Source: Oehlia diaphana (taxonomy: Eukaryota > Glomeromycota > Glomeromycetes > Glomerales > Glomeraceae). From it: a stretch of 27,533 nucleotides of DNA. Made by a program: the position numbers and the translations under genes. How positions within the stretch are numbered: position 1 is the first letter of the stretch; each line of letters starts with the position of its first letter. The stretch spans positions 124,768 to 152,300 of the forward strand of contig QZLH01000090.1 of NCBI GenBank assembly GCA_003833135.1, in the 5' to 3' direction. Below the pieces are notes generated by a model. It ran no database searches. It was not told the DNA's origin and worked only from the letters and a program-made list of their open reading frames with translations. Of the stretch, positions 1-12,542 are shown piece after piece.

Positions 1-545
1 TCATAATTATGATACTGTATGGTAGTATAAGCCAACTTAATTAAAAAAAAGTCAGAATTATTACAGTTCTAATTATACTATGACTATAGCTCCCTGCCAT
101 GTTTAATGTTAACTTGTTTATCAATTTAAAAAAAGAATTATGAAGGAAAATGTTACAATAACTAATTATTTTAGGATTAATACTGTCGAAAAAGTTAATG
201 TTTCAATCGGATTTTTATACCCAATTTCTTTACAGTTAATAATATTTCATTATAATTTCACTAATATACATTCAAATATGTTTAGTTAAATATTCGGCGC
301 AACGTGACGTCTTTTCAAGTGTAAAGTGAAAATTATTTTATCCTTTATTGAGAATCTAGAATAAAATTATTAATAAAATAAAAACAAGTTCATTATGACC
401 GTTAATTTTTTATGATTTTTCATAATTAGTCCATTAATTAGCCCGTTGTATATACTAAAACCTATGCATTCTTTTTACAATTATTGCAAAGATTCTACAC
501 AAGAAATATATCGTCCCAATTTTTTCAAGATTTTTTATTGAATAA
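1..545. other. AT-rich non-coding stretch
   Basis: I see no gene here. The stretch is A/T-rich with stops in all frames. The first 12 bases form a perfect palindrome, which is unremarkable in such AT-rich DNA. The last bases lead into the channel-gene relic that starts at about 546. Confidence 0.6.
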
Positions 546-1300
546 TTTTATCATTTGCGATTAAAGAACATAAGTTAGAATTAATAAAATATTAATTGTA
601 TGATGCCATTGTTGAATGAATGTTACCCAGAATATATTTTAAGGTATTTAGAAACAAATATGATTATAGATTCTCTTTGTTATAGTACAATGATAATTTT
701 TATCTTCATATTCTTCAATATTTTCAAATGGTTAATTTAACTCAAAGTAATTTAACAATACACTATTCAAAAATCAATAATATACTTAACTTTCATTAGT
801 TCATTCATTAGAATTAATTAAACCTAAACCTAGTCCATTTGTTGAAACAATAAGTGGAAATATCTATAAAACATGGAACGGAGAGACAATAATTAATTTT
901 AAATGGAATACATATGGAAAATATTATTATATGATAATTTGGATCATTACTTGGATAATTTACTGCTGTTGCAACAATTCTAAATCCTTATATTACTTTA
1001 TTTTTTAAGACATTATTAATTTATTATGCTGATGTGACTCGTGAAAAAGTCAAAAGTAAAGGCGAATGGAATACTAAAGAATTTCCAGAACTGAAAAAGA
1101 ATTTATTAATCAAACTTAATATTCAACCTGTTGATGAAGTTTCCTTGTGACAATTATTAGAGGAAATACAAAAAAAAATGCAGTCAAAGCAATAGTAGAT
1201 TATATAGTTTACATATTTTTTTGATTTATTTATATTAGTTAGTTTTTAAGTAGTAAAGGATTTTATTTATAATTTGATCACTGGAATTATAGAGTATTAT
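546..1300 (+). pseudogene. Collapsed 3' relic of the neighbouring ion-transport-domain gene
   Basis: This is a decayed second copy of the gene at 2011-5856. Bases about 546-740 match about 3970-4230, about 795-1000 match about 4425-4620, and about 1015-1300 match about 5670-5960. Matching landmarks include the segment encoding LINFKWNTYG (here with I-I-N-F-K-W-N-T-Y-G) and the C-terminal helix TREKVK. Two blocks are missing: about 185 bp after 740, and about 1 kb that in the other copy carries three complete introns and the membrane segments after S3/S4. Frames are broken by many stops. The match runs past the stop codon into the 3' flank, so this was a genomic (DNA-level) duplication and not a retrocopy. 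Confidence in the homology is high. The exact breakpoints are by eye. Confidence 0.85.
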
Positions 1301-2010
1301 CTTTACAAGATGGATCAGGCTGTAATCAATTGTAAAAATATTTTATAATAAACATACTATTTTTCAAATCTTGAAAAAAGGCAAATAACGTTTACGTCCA
1401 CATATTGGGTTTTTTTTTTTTTTGATAGTTGTCCAGAGCCTTAACCTATGGATCTAGTACTGGATAGCTCTGATTTAGCCTCTAAAACTCTCAATAAGTC
1501 AGATGAAGTCAAAACTCCAGAAAGGTTCTTGATCTTAGTTTGGTGTCTTTATGTTCTTTATGAACTTTCAGTTTCATTCTCGAGAAAACCAACGTACATA
1601 AATATCTGCCAGTTTATGGGCGCAATCTCCTTGTATGAATCTTGTATTTGCTATCAAAGAATTATTTGAGTCCGTACAGATTGATATTTATGTTGACTTT
1701 TAAAACATGGTTATACCTTACGGTGTCGAGTCCTGTGATGTTGATCAATCGGACCAAACTAAATTACGTTAAATTTTTTTTAATTTTTTTTATACAACTT
1801 GCCCTTCTTTGATCGGTACAGTCCAATTTTACTGATTATCAAGTTACACGATTTATTTTGATCATAAATTTCTATTTTAGATCTTCAATAACGCCTTCCT
1901 ATGCATCCTATGCATCCACACAAAAGACACAGGTATTGTGTGACCATTATTTGATATATAATTCAATAATTACGTATGTTGTAACAAATAAATCTTTTAA
2001 ATTCTATCAA
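1301..2010. other. Intergenic region with no convincing gene
   Basis: About 1430-1760 is noticeably richer in G and C than its surroundings and has an open frame of 73 codons starting at 1448. I recognise no domain in it, and the other strand is equally plausible as a decayed insertion. A run of T precedes it at about 1410. The 150 bp before 2011 are in frame with the channel pseudogene, but they do not resemble its expected amino terminus. Confidence 0.4.
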
Positions 2011-2672
2011 ATGAGTGATACTACGAAAAAAATCAAAATCGATAAAATTGAACCATATGGACATATACAATCTAAACTACATAATGGACTACCTATTACT
2101 AAATTAGAAATATCCCCAAATGAAAAATACCTTGTTACTTATAGTCAATTTGATCGTTCAATCGTTGGCTGGAATGTTGTTGAAGACATAAATGAGGAAC
2201 CGGACTATAAAATAGATTTTATTATTTCAAAGGGAATCATAGAACAAATATGCGTTTCAGATTATAAGAAACTTGCTTATATTTCCGAAAAAAGATTAGG
2301 TAGGTTGATAAAATTAAATAGTCATATATTTAATTCACCAAAATAACGTTCAATTTTTATATACTTATTAGATATTTGTTATAATAAAGAAGTTGAATTA
2401 AGTTTAAAATTCGATGCTTGCTATTATACTTTTAATTTTAATTTAAAGGGAGAACTATATTTTATGATGATGTTCGTAATCGGATCTATTCTATACAAAT
2501 TAAAAATAGCAAATGTATGTGTAAAAGAATTTACGAGATAAGCAAAGATTTTCAGTTTATCAGCATATCAAAAGACGATAAACTTTATTTTGCTTCAAAT
2601 GATTCCATTTACGAATGTAATATTTTTACTGGAAAAAGTATAAGAATATTTTATAATGATGAGAATAATGAG

Positions 2673-2921
2673 GTAATAAAATTGTTCAGTCGATAAGGAA
2701 TATGCGGGATTTTAATGACCGATATTTTTATGAGACATCCAATATTGAAATCGTTATTGGTAGCATCAATTCCTATTGGCCGCCGCAATATTCTTAATGA
2801 CTGAACTATAACTCCTCAGTAATTGGATAGGTGCTATCGGCCTTCGGCCGACATCTCTATTCATCCAAATAACTTTTTTTCAAAAGTGTATTATTTTAAT
2901 TAATCATTATTTTATTTTTAG
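2673..2921 (+). other. Oversized intron with a GC-rich insert and hairpin
   Basis: This intron is 249 bp, while its neighbours are 72-102 bp. The extra length comes from about 2690-2875, which is richer in G and C than the rest of the gene. It contains a perfect 6-bp hairpin with a TTC loop at 2837-2851 (TCGGCCTTCGGCCGA). This looks like a small insertion inside the intron. The donor is assigned by reading phase (GAG|GTAATA) and is less certain than the other splice sites of this gene. Confidence 0.45.
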
Positions 2922-5607
2922 TATAACAAGCTTATGATCAATATTTCAAGTAATGAACATTTTACTTGTCTAAAAATCAAAGATAAAATTATTATTTATT
3001 CAATTGAATTAGACATTCCTATTGTTTCTTTGGATATAAATAATGGTAACTTTTTTTTTTTTTGAGTTTTACAATTATATTATTAAGATTTACTATATTG
3101 AATAATTGTTTTTATCTATTATTTAGATACTCAATTATATAATTTTATGAAACTAACTGGCTCAAGTAATTTATTACTTCCTTTATTAAATAATAGTGAA
3201 ATTTGGAATTCCATCATGAAACATTATTGGGAAAAACGTTTAAAGCATTCAGAACAGAATAACGAATTATCAAAAGAATACAGAACTGAAAGTTTACCAA
3301 ATCAAATTCAAATTACAAATGAATACGCATTCAGAGTTATAAATGGATATGTTTGGAAAATTAAACTTGAAAATTCTGATGAAATTCTTGAAAACTTGAA
3401 TAACTATTTTGATAATAATAATAATATTCTCAAGGAATCTTATGAAACATATGAACGCTTAGCTATTCACTTATTTAATTCACATATGAATATTAAATAT
3501 GAAGATATATCAACTGAAAAATTTAAATTTAAAGAAAATCAAGAACCAATAGAATTGTCTCAAAATTTAATTAAATGGAAAATAAAAATTAATTATAAAA
3601 ATATTGAATTGCAAGTTTATAAAAAAATTGATGTTGATGAATGGAGTTTAATTTGTGAAAAAAAAAATGGATGAATTTAATATTTGTTATACACCAAAGC
3701 TATTAAGTGATAATTATATTTTTATATTAACAACATTTGGTATTTTTATTTATCATTTTGGTGAAATTAAGAAATCTATTTTTTTAAGCTATTTTTATAA
3801 TATGAATCTAGACAAATACTATAATGATAAAGAAAAATTACAATATCATTATGAAAAAGTGTTCTCAACCCCTACTTTACCTTTACCAAATTATGATAGT
3901 TTCAAATTAAATGATAGTTGGGTTTCATACATAATAGATAATAAGGAAAATCTTTTAAAATACAGTATGGTGCTGAATTATTATCATTTGCGATTAAAGA
4001 ACATAAGTCAGAATTAATAGATAAGATTTATAATAAATGTATTATTTATTTTAAGGAAGATGTGAGGAACAATAGGATGTTTTTAAGTATTTTTAGTTGT
4101 ATGATGCCATTATTAAATGAATATTATCCAGAGTATATCTCAAAATATTTATTAGAAACAAATTTGATTATAGATTCTCCTTTTTATACTGTAACATATA
4201 ATTTACATCTTCATTCTTTTCAATATTTTCAAATAGTTGATTTAACTCTATGGTCAGAATATCAAAATAACAAGAAAGTAAATTATATTATAAATACTAT
4301 TCAACAATTAGCTTGTCATATTTATAAATTTTCGACCCGTATAACAAAACCAACAAAACCAACAATTACCTTTATGATTCCTTATATTAAGTTTGTTAGT
4401 TACCCACAAAATTATGATTGGTTTTTAGAATTAATTAAACCTCAACCTAGTCCATTTATTGAAGCAATAAATGAAAATTTTTACAAAACATGGAATGGAG
4501 AAGCTTTAATTAACTTTAAATGGAATACATATGGAATATATTATTATATGATAATTTGGATTATGTTTATGACTTTACTTGGATGTTTTACTATTGTTGC
4601 AACAATTCCACAACTATATAATAATGGATATATTCGAATTCAACTTTCGATTAATTCAATCATAATGGGATTTATTCATCTTAGTTTTGAAAATTCGTCA
4701 AATGATTTATAATCCTATTAAATGGATCTATGATTTCTGGAATAAAATTGGTATATAATTTTAATTATTTTTTTTTACAATACGATATTTTAATAAAAAT
4801 GTATTAACTTCATATATATATAACATTATAGGTATAATTGCATATTTGCTTCCAATTTATACTTCCATTTCTTGGCTTATAATAAATGTCAGAAATGATC
4901 ATATAATTCGATTACTTACTTTTTCATGCCTATTTTTAAATATAAAATTTCTGTTATTTTTTAGGGTATTTGAATCTTTTAGTACATATTTTACAATAAT
5001 CATTAAAATTGGAAAAAAATTCATTACTTTCTTATTAGTTTTGCTTATTATTACAATAGGCTTTGCAAATTCATTTTAAATTTTATTACCACTTAATGTA
5101 AAAACAATCAAGTATATAAATTTTACCCCTATTTTTACAATATATAAAATCATGAAAGGTATGTTCAAAAATTTATATTTATTGATCTTGTTATTTCATA
5201 AGTAATTTAACTTTCTAATCTATCTTTAGGTGATCTAAGTGAATTTCTTGAATTTGTATATTTCGAACCATCATTTATAATATTGATGGTATTATTTTCA
5301 CTTTTAATTATTATATACCTTATAAATCTGTTTATTGAGTTATTTAATATAGCAGTCAATAAAGATAATGATAGAGTATCATATTTGGTACAAAAAGTAG
5401 AGGTATATTATTATCATTCTTATTTAATAATTAATTATAATTGTTCATTTATTATTATAAAAATATTAATGTTTCCAATCTCATTTCTTAGATTTTGGCT
5501 GAAATCGAGTTATTTTACCTATTACCAAATCAAAGACGTTGGAAATCATGGTTTCCTGAAGTAATGTATGTCAATTTAAATCTATTTATTTATTCTTTTT
5601 TTTAAAA

Positions 5608-5629
5608 ATATATATATATATATATATAT
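5608..5629. repeat. (AT)11 microsatellite in the last intron of the channel pseudogene
   Basis: There are 22 bases of uninterrupted AT dinucleotide inside the intron 5566-5666. Confidence 0.95.
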
Positions 5630-5856
5630 CAATATTTATTATATTTATTCAATTTTTTTTTTAAAGGCATTATCATGCTAATGTTAATAAGACTCGTGAA
5701 AAAGTCAAAGAATTGATAAGTAAAGGTGAATTGAACATTAAAGAATTTCCAAAATTGAAGGAAGATTTATTTATTAAACTCAATCTTCAACCTGTTGATG
5801 AAGTTTCCTTGCGACGTTTATTAGAGGAAATACAAAAAATGCAGTCAAATCAATAG

Positions 5857-6745
5857 TACATTATATAGTTTACATATTATTTGATTTATTTATTTTAGTT
5901 TTTAAGTAGTAAAGGAATTTTATTTATAATTTGATCACTGGAATTATAGAATATTATCGTTATAAGATGGACCAGTTTGTAATCAATTATAAAACCATGA
6001 TTATGTTTTTATAAAATAAAATATATTATTTCGAATAGATATTAAATTGGTTGTAATTAACATTAGATGTTAAGTCTTATGGAGAATTAGGTTTCATTTA
6101 TCTTCACTTTCATTTTCCAGAATCATAATATCACGTTACACTCACTTGAACCCAGGTTAAAAATCATATCCAATGTTTGATTCCAATAAAGGTTATACAC
6201 ATAGCATTACGGAATTAATATATGTGGGCAGTTGAAAGGTGATAATTCCGCCTTGGTTATTCTTCTATCAAAATTCATAATTCGCGACAATATTAATAGT
6301 AACACGTAATAAATCGTAATATCATTAGTCATATGATTCCTTAGGTCTTCAAATTAAAAATATTTTGTAATTATGCAGAATTAATGTTAGTGGACTTTAG
6401 CTCTTTTAGAGCGATTGTGAATTGTCATTATACCACGCACTACGAAAGGCAATTAAATGGGCTATAGCTTTATGAATTTTACTAAATCTTCCTCAGCAAA
6501 ATTATAACTATAATGGTCAGATATAAACCTAGACATCGTCAAAAGAAATTGAGAAGCTGATTAGCTGATGCTCGCATTTTAATAAAAAGATAAAAAAAAC
6601 AGCAAAATCATAAAAAAAAAAAATCAAAAATCCAAAGGAGATTACATACTTAAAATAGTATTATAATTTTACATCTGTTCGACTCCCAGATTCTTGTTTT
6701 TTTGTTCTTAAAATTTTCTAATCGTTTTTCAAATTAATTGATTCA
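5857..6745. other. Intergenic, 3' flank of the channel pseudogene and AT-rich DNA
   Basis: The first 100 bp are the 3' flank shared with the relic at 546-1300. After that I see no coding frame. Bases about 6672-6690 resemble a tRNA T-arm (GTTCGACTCCC), but no other tRNA part is present. Confidence 0.5.
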
Positions 6746-6997
6746 CTAACATAAAAGCTGAAATTTGGATTGATACGGTGAAATAGACAAGATTAGAGTT
6801 CTCTGCCGAAGAAAAGCAAAAGCATCGGACTTGATACTTCTGGTGGCATCATTTTGACCTCTTCTTATTGTAAAATATATTTTATGGGCTAAGTCAGACC
6901 CGTCGCACAAGAACGATACATTTTCTTTGTAGAGAGTAGCCTTATATTTTTTACATAACGAGGTACTGTATTTCTTCAACTGGGATCGAACATTCAT
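6746..6997 (-). CDS. Small hypothetical ORF, 83 codons
   Basis: An ATG-started open frame with a mixed, coding-like codon choice, set in DNA where open frames are rare. The product is basic (many K and R, several C) with no signal peptide, membrane span or motif that I recognise. There is no obvious splice partner. It may be a fragment of a decayed gene and not a functional one. Confidence 0.25.
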   Translation of the reverse strand: MNVRSQLKKYSTSLCKKYKATLYKENVSFLCDGSDLAHKIYFTIRRGQNDATRSIKSDAFAFLRQRTLILSISPYQSKFQLLC

Positions 6998-7143
6998 TGC
7001 GGTAAGTTAAAATGAGCAACGTACATATCTATAATTGTCTTACATCCGTAACATTTTTTTTTTATAATTTTTTTTTTATTTCTTAATTTGTTTTTTATTT
7101 TATTTTTATTTTTATTGTTTTTATTTGGTAGAGAACTATTAAC

Positions 7144-7175
7144 GGAGAAACTAGGGATGGGCACTAAGGAGAAAC
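7144..7175. mobile_element. Possible hAT transposon footprint
   Basis: An exact 8-bp direct repeat, GGAGAAAC, lies at 7144-7151 and 7168-7175. Between the copies is a 16-bp segment beginning TAGGGATGGGCA. Eight-base target duplications are typical of the hAT superfamily, and TAGGGATG is the kind of terminus seen in Ac-like elements. What remains would be one element end between the duplicated target bases. The body is gone. Confidence 0.35.
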
Positions 7176-7403
7176 GCCGTTTTCCTGGAGTTATTCTATG
7201 TGCCTGGCTCCTATTGTTGAAGAATAAATTGATATTTTTTTTTAAAAAAAAATAATACTAAGACTACTACTTTTTTATATTCTCTCATGTTGTTCTTGAA
7301 ATTTCTTTAGAAACGGACCAGGTATATGACCTAAAACAAATTGTACTTGAAATGGTTACATTCAGCGTAAAATGAAAGGACAATAAAAAATCTAATTGAT
7401 CGT

Positions 7404-7547
7404 TCATTTTTTTTTGTTTTGTATATCTCTAATAACGTGATGTGTTAATTGACCGGCATTTTTAGCTGAACATGCCTTATTGGAAATAATTTTCCTCCCT
7501 CCTTCGAATTGAACTTTCAAAAATAATAATGTTCTAGGCATATTCAT
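7404..7547 (-). CDS. Small hypothetical ORF, 47 residues
   Basis: An ATG-started frame encoding a basic 47-residue peptide (MNMPRTLLFL at its start). I see no domain. The frame is longer than chance would usually give in this composition, but there is no other support. The remaining non-coding DNA of 6998-7904 is AT-rich and includes the 3' flank of the ABC transporter gene. Confidence 0.15.
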   Translation of the reverse strand: MNMPRTLLFLKVQFEGGRKIISNKACSAKNAGQLTHHVIRDIQNKKK

Positions 7548-7904
7548 GGTATAACACACGCCCACAAGTAAGAACAATCATGGTGGACATTCGCTTTTTT
7601 CCATAGATTTCCGCAAAATAATCATATACACTTTGTTTGCCATTTTCATTCAATGGAAGTGACGTAAAAATTTCGGTATTTTAAGACATGCTATATTTGG
7701 GATATAATTTATGAATATATTTATTTTTGTACGAAATATTGCTAAAATCTCTTTTTCAGGCAAATAAAATTTATTGCATAACCGATCTTTATTTTCTTAA
7801 CAAAAAATAATAATTAAAATCCAAATTTTATCCTTATTATTACATAATAAAAATACATGATTATAAAAAATTCTTTTAAAAATATTTTTCTTAAATTATT
7901 ATTC

Positions 7905-10900
7905 TTAATCTTTCTTTTTCATAAGAGTTTGTTTGTTAACTAAATCAAAGTATAAACCTTTTTTAGAGATCAATTCTAAATGTTTACCATACTCAATAAT
8001 TTTGCCTTTTTTACAAACTAAAATTAAATCAGAATTTTGTATAGTAGATAATCTATGAGCTATAGTTAAAGTAGTTCTACCTTTAGCAGCTTTATCAAGA
8101 GCATTTTGTACAACTTTTTCGGATTCAGAATCTAATGCTGAAGTAGCTTCATCCAATAATAATAATTTTGGTTTTCTAATTAATGCTCTTGCAATAGCAA
8201 TTCTTTGTTTTTGTCCACCACTTAATTGAGTACCCTTTTCACCAACTCTAGTATTATATTTATCTGGAAGTGCATCAATAAAATTGTGTATGTTGGCTTG
8301 TTTCGCAGCAGTTTCAATTTCATCCTGAGTGGCACCTTCCTTTCCATAAGCAATATTTTCACCAATGGTTAAATCAAATAGAATGGGTTCTTGTCCGACC
8401 AATGAAGTATTTTCTCTTAAATAATCCAAATCCCATTGTTGAATATCAACATCTTCCATGTAAACACTTCCAGAATTAGCATTATAATATCGTAATAGTA
8501 AAGAGATTACGGTTGATTTACCACTACCACTTGAACCTACTAATGCAGTGGTTTTATTAGCGAGTGCGTCCATTGAAAGTCCTCGTAATATTTGTGTTGT
8601 CGGACGTGTTGGATAAGAGAAATGTACATCTGTGAATTTTGTTGCCCCTGTTACTGGAGTTGGACGATCGTTTATACTATTCGGTGGTGAGGTATTTGGT
8701 TTTCTATCAAGTATTTCGAATATCGAAAGTGCTGCTATTTTCGCTTTTGATATATTTGGTGCAAAAGTACTAACAAAAAAAAAAAAAAATAATAAATTTT
8801 TTATATTAATTTTAAATGAAAATATATAAAATATCTAAATATTCTTCTGAGAAGAAAAAAAAAGAAATACCTTATTTGACCTAGAGATGTTGCTGAGAAA
8901 GCAATTGCAAATAATACATTGAACATTCTAATAACGCTGTATTCTTGACTTTTTACTAATTGTGAGCCATACCAAAAAGTGAGGGAGTAGAAAAAGTACA
9001 TCATCGCTTGTGATAATCCAAACCCTACTGATGATACGAGAGTTCCTTTGATAGCCAATTTATGCGGTTCTGATATTAATTTATCATAAACCTCAAAAAA
9101 CGTATTTTCCAACGATAAAGATTGTATTGTACGAATATTTGAAACACTTTGATGAACTATTTGTCCTGTTCCTTCATATGCTTTGCGAGTCTAAGATAAT
9201 ATAAGGAAAGGAAAAAAGTTAATAAAGAAATAATTATAACTTTATGCAAAGAGTCTTAAAAGTTACCTTGGAACCGTAGCCAGAGAGAGATCTTATTTTG
9301 AAATAATTTGCGATTCCCACGGTTGGAGCCGTTGCAACTACAACCAATGTTAATTTCCATCCATACGCAAAAGCAAGTCCCACTCCAAGTGAAATCGTTA
9401 CTGCCGTCTGGATAATATTACCCATAAGCGATCCTGTAAGTCCTTCAATTTTAGTTGCATCAACAGCCAATTTAGAGGTTAATATACCAGTACCATTATC
9501 TTCACTATCAAAAAATGCTACTTCTTGTTTTATTAATTGACCAAAAGTCATTAATCTAATACGTCTGGTCAATCTTTCTGAACTAAGCATAAAGGATGTA
9601 TTTTTAAAAAATTCTGCTACAAAAACACCAACTGCAATTAATGCAAACATTCCTGAAAGAAAATTAGCTTCACTTCTTAATTCATCAGGGCGATCAATTT
9701 TAGAAAAAGTATTTAATATTGCTGCAAATAGTAAAGCAAATAATGGGAATATAGTACCATTAACAGCCGATGCTATCGTTCCAAGTATTATCAAAAATAA
9801 TTCTGGCTTATTTAACTTGAACAATCTTGAAAATGGTGCTTTTGTATGCTTATATTTTTCTTCTTTTTCTTTAATTTCTTCTTCTAAAGATTTAATTGAT
9901 TTTGTTGTAGAATCTTTTGTAATAATTTTTCTTAATTGTGTGGACTTATTGTCTTCGTCAAAAGTGATACCAACTTCTTCATTATTTGTAATGATATCTT
10001 TACTCGAATCATCATCCTCTTTTTCTTCATCGTCATATTTACCATCTTTTTCTTTATGGGTATTTAATTCTTGGGCTTGTACAAGATCATAATAAACACC
10101 TTTTTTCGCAATTAATTCATCATGTTTTCCGACTTCTTTAATTTCACCTTTATGCATTACAACAATTTTATCGGCGTTTTTAATCGTAGATAACCTATGA
10201 GCAATAACAATTGTTGTTCTATTTGATGAAGCATTATCTAAAGCATCTTGAACAAGACGTTCAGATTCAGTATCTAGTGCGGATGTAGCTTCATCTAACA
10301 ATAAAATTGGTGGATTTTTAATTAAAGCTCTTGCAATAGCAATCCTTTGTTTTTGTCCTCCAGATAATAAAGCACCTTTTTCTCCTACTAAAGTATCATA
10401 TTTTTTTGGTAATTCATTAATGAAATCGTATGCGTTAGATTTTTTACATACTTCGATAATTTCTTCTAAACTAACTTCTTTATCTTCAGAAACTTTACCC
10501 CATGCAATATTTTGTTTAATAGAATCTTGAAATAATACTGGTTCTTGTCCAACTAAACCAATAAATCCTCTTAGGGTTTTTAAATTCCATTCTTTTATAG
10601 GTACTCCATCTATAAGAATTTCTCCTTCAATTGGGTCATAAAACCTTTCTAATAATCCCACTATCGTTGATTTACCGCTACCACTCGAACCTACTAATGC
10701 CACAGTTTTATTTGGTTCGATTTTTAACGTAAAATTTTTTAATACTTGCACATCTGGACGTGTTGGATAATTAAATGATACATTTTTAAATTCTATATGT
10801 CCTTCGAGTCCAGAAGAGGGTAATATTTTACCGGTAGTAGATGTTACATCTATCAAAGATTTACGATCAATTGCTGTATAAAGGTTTTTTGCTGAGCCTA

Positions 10901-12458
10901 ACGCTTTAGCCACATCGGTAAAATATGGGGATGCATTTCCAATAGAAAAAGCTATTTATAAAGAGAAAAAAAAATTAAAAAAAATTAATTTTCCAATAAA
11001 AAGTTTAAATCATATTCAAGTTAATTAACAAAAATCGTACCTCCGATTATAACAGCAAAAAGAGCATTTAAAATATCTCCTCCAGATAATTCATTATTTA
11101 AAATCAATCTACTTCCATACCAAAATGCTAGGGCATATGAAAAAAATAATACCATCATCATAAAACCTATTCCTGCGCCACTTACTATTGCTTTCTTTTT
11201 CCCTGCTTTATATGCTAATTCTAATTGTGTTGCGTATCTAGCCAATTCACGTGATTGACCTCCAAATGCTAAAACCGTGCGAATATTGGATAAGACTTGT
11301 TCCACAATTCCTCCTGCGGCTGCGTAAGCATCTATTATTATCATTTTTTTTTCAAAAAGAAAAAAAAATAATGGATTAGAATTGAGGAAGGGATAAAAAT
11401 TGATAAGTACTAAGTGAATAAGTATTTTACCTTGTCCTTCTGCAGATCCACCACCGACAGCTTTTGACATGAAAGCTCCAGCAATCATCAACAAAGGAAA
11501 TATAGAACATAATACGAGTGATAATTTCCAAGCTATTTAATAGGTGTAAAAAAATATTAGAAAACCAATTTTTAAGAAATTTTACAATAGAAGGTTTTTA
11601 TATTTACCTTTAATGAAAGCGATAATAAAACCACCAAGTAACGTAGAGAAGTTTTGTATAATCAAACCAATTTTATCAGAAATTCCTTCTTGATATAAAT
11701 TTGTATCGCTTGATATACGTGTAGTTATATCACCTGTTGACATGTTGTCAAAATAAGCTATTTCTTGTTTCAATATCGATGAATAATATAATTTGCGAAC
11801 CCTCTTTAATGATAAAAAGAAGAGAAAGGAATAAGATTAAATTTAAATAATATATATATAATTTTGCACAGAAATTTGTACTTACTTTAGCTTGATTTTC
11901 ACCGGCAATAGTCCAAAGAGTCATTTGAATATAACTAGCTAAAAACATAGCAGCTCCTAATATTACAAAATAAATAACGTATGTACGAATATTGGTATCT
12001 AATGCTCTTTTGGCTTCGTCAAATTTTTCTTCATCACCAGTAGAATTATGAATTGATATAGCCAACGAAAATCTTGCGAAAATATCAATAAATCCAGAAA
12101 ATATAATGGTCATAAGTGGTACAGAAACACCATTAGCAATTGCTGCTATGGTACCTACTATCATATAAAATTTATCTAGAGGGGTAGCAAATCTAAACAA
12201 CTGGCTCATCGGTATGGTATTACTTTCAGTTGATGATTTTTTGTTCTTTTTCTTTTTCGATTTTTTAATTTTTGAAGAGGATTTTTCGTCGACTTTGTCA
12301 TATTGATCTTCCACTTCATCGTTATCTTGTTCAGGTTTGGAAGTATGTTGTGGAGGAAGAGCGTCAACTATCGAAAAATCTATTTCTTCTTCATATAAAG
12401 TAGTAGGAGTAGTATTGATAATTTTTTCCGTATCGTTTTCTTGTTCTTTTGATGACAT
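7905..12458 (-). CDS. ABCB/MDR-type full ABC transporter, seven exons
   Basis: This is a P-glycoprotein-like ATP-driven exporter. Exons in reading order are 12458-11886, 11803-11608, 11532-11431, 11331-11041, 10951-9267, 9190-8871 and 8769-7905, with GT-AG introns of 75-101 bp. The exons sum to 4032 bases, a multiple of three (1343 residues, normal for a full ABCB). Order: charged cytosolic tail (about 1-90, with a lysine-rich stretch), TMD1, NBD1, acidic linker, TMD2, NBD2. NBD1 has Walker A GSSGSGKST 475-483, Q-loop Q523, signature LSGGQ 583-587, Walker B ILLLDE 603-608 and H-loop H639. NBD2 has the same at 1134-1142, Q1182, 1238-1242, 1258-1263 and H1294. Both ATP sites therefore look competent. 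Splice joins restore family-typical sequence (e.g. GAFSIGNASPYF across exons 4/5). The family exports hydrophobic drugs, lipids or peptides such as mating factors. The substrate cannot be read from sequence. Confidence 0.96.
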
Positions 12459-12542
12459 ATTTACGATTAACTAGCTTAAAATCTTAAATAATTAATTACT
12501 TATAAATTACTTTTTAAATAAATATTTTATCATAAAATTAAC

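Larger units (their letters stand above)
2011..5856 (+). pseudogene. WD40-like / ion-transport-domain channel pseudogene
   Basis: I infer exons 2011-2299, 2372-2672, 2922-3045, 3127-4750, 4832-5158, 5230-5402, 5492-5565 and 5667-5856. All introns between them are GT-AG. The product would start at the ATG at 2011 (MSDTTKK). Its amino half has WD40-like strands (LEISPNEKYLVTYS, then SIVGWN). The carboxy half is a six-helix ion-transport (PF00520-like) region with hydrophobic helices from about 4520 to 5350, ending in a charged helix. I recognise the layout from large glomeromycete channel families, which are probably plasma- or endomembrane cation channels. It is broken. Frames jump near 2455, in the A10 run at 3658-3667, near 3965, and at the A run 4690-4693. 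An in-frame TAA at 5077-5079 falls just after the fifth helix. The loop between helices 5 and 6 is short and poorly conserved. Homopolymer indels could be sequencing errors, but the stop and the frame jump near 3965 are not of that kind. Confidence 0.8.

Noticed and set aside
1448..1669. 73-codon + frame as first exon of the channel gene
   Set aside because: No similarity to the expected start of that family, and no splice path to 2011. A good in-frame ATG already exists at 2011.
6672..6710. tRNA 3' half (GTTCGACTCCC followed by a T run)
   Set aside because: The upstream 60 bp are too AT-rich to form D and anticodon arms, and no acceptor stem pairs.
9817..10092. + strand serine-rich frame
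   Set aside because: It is the antisense of the acidic linker of the ABC transporter; a shadow of Asp/Glu codons.
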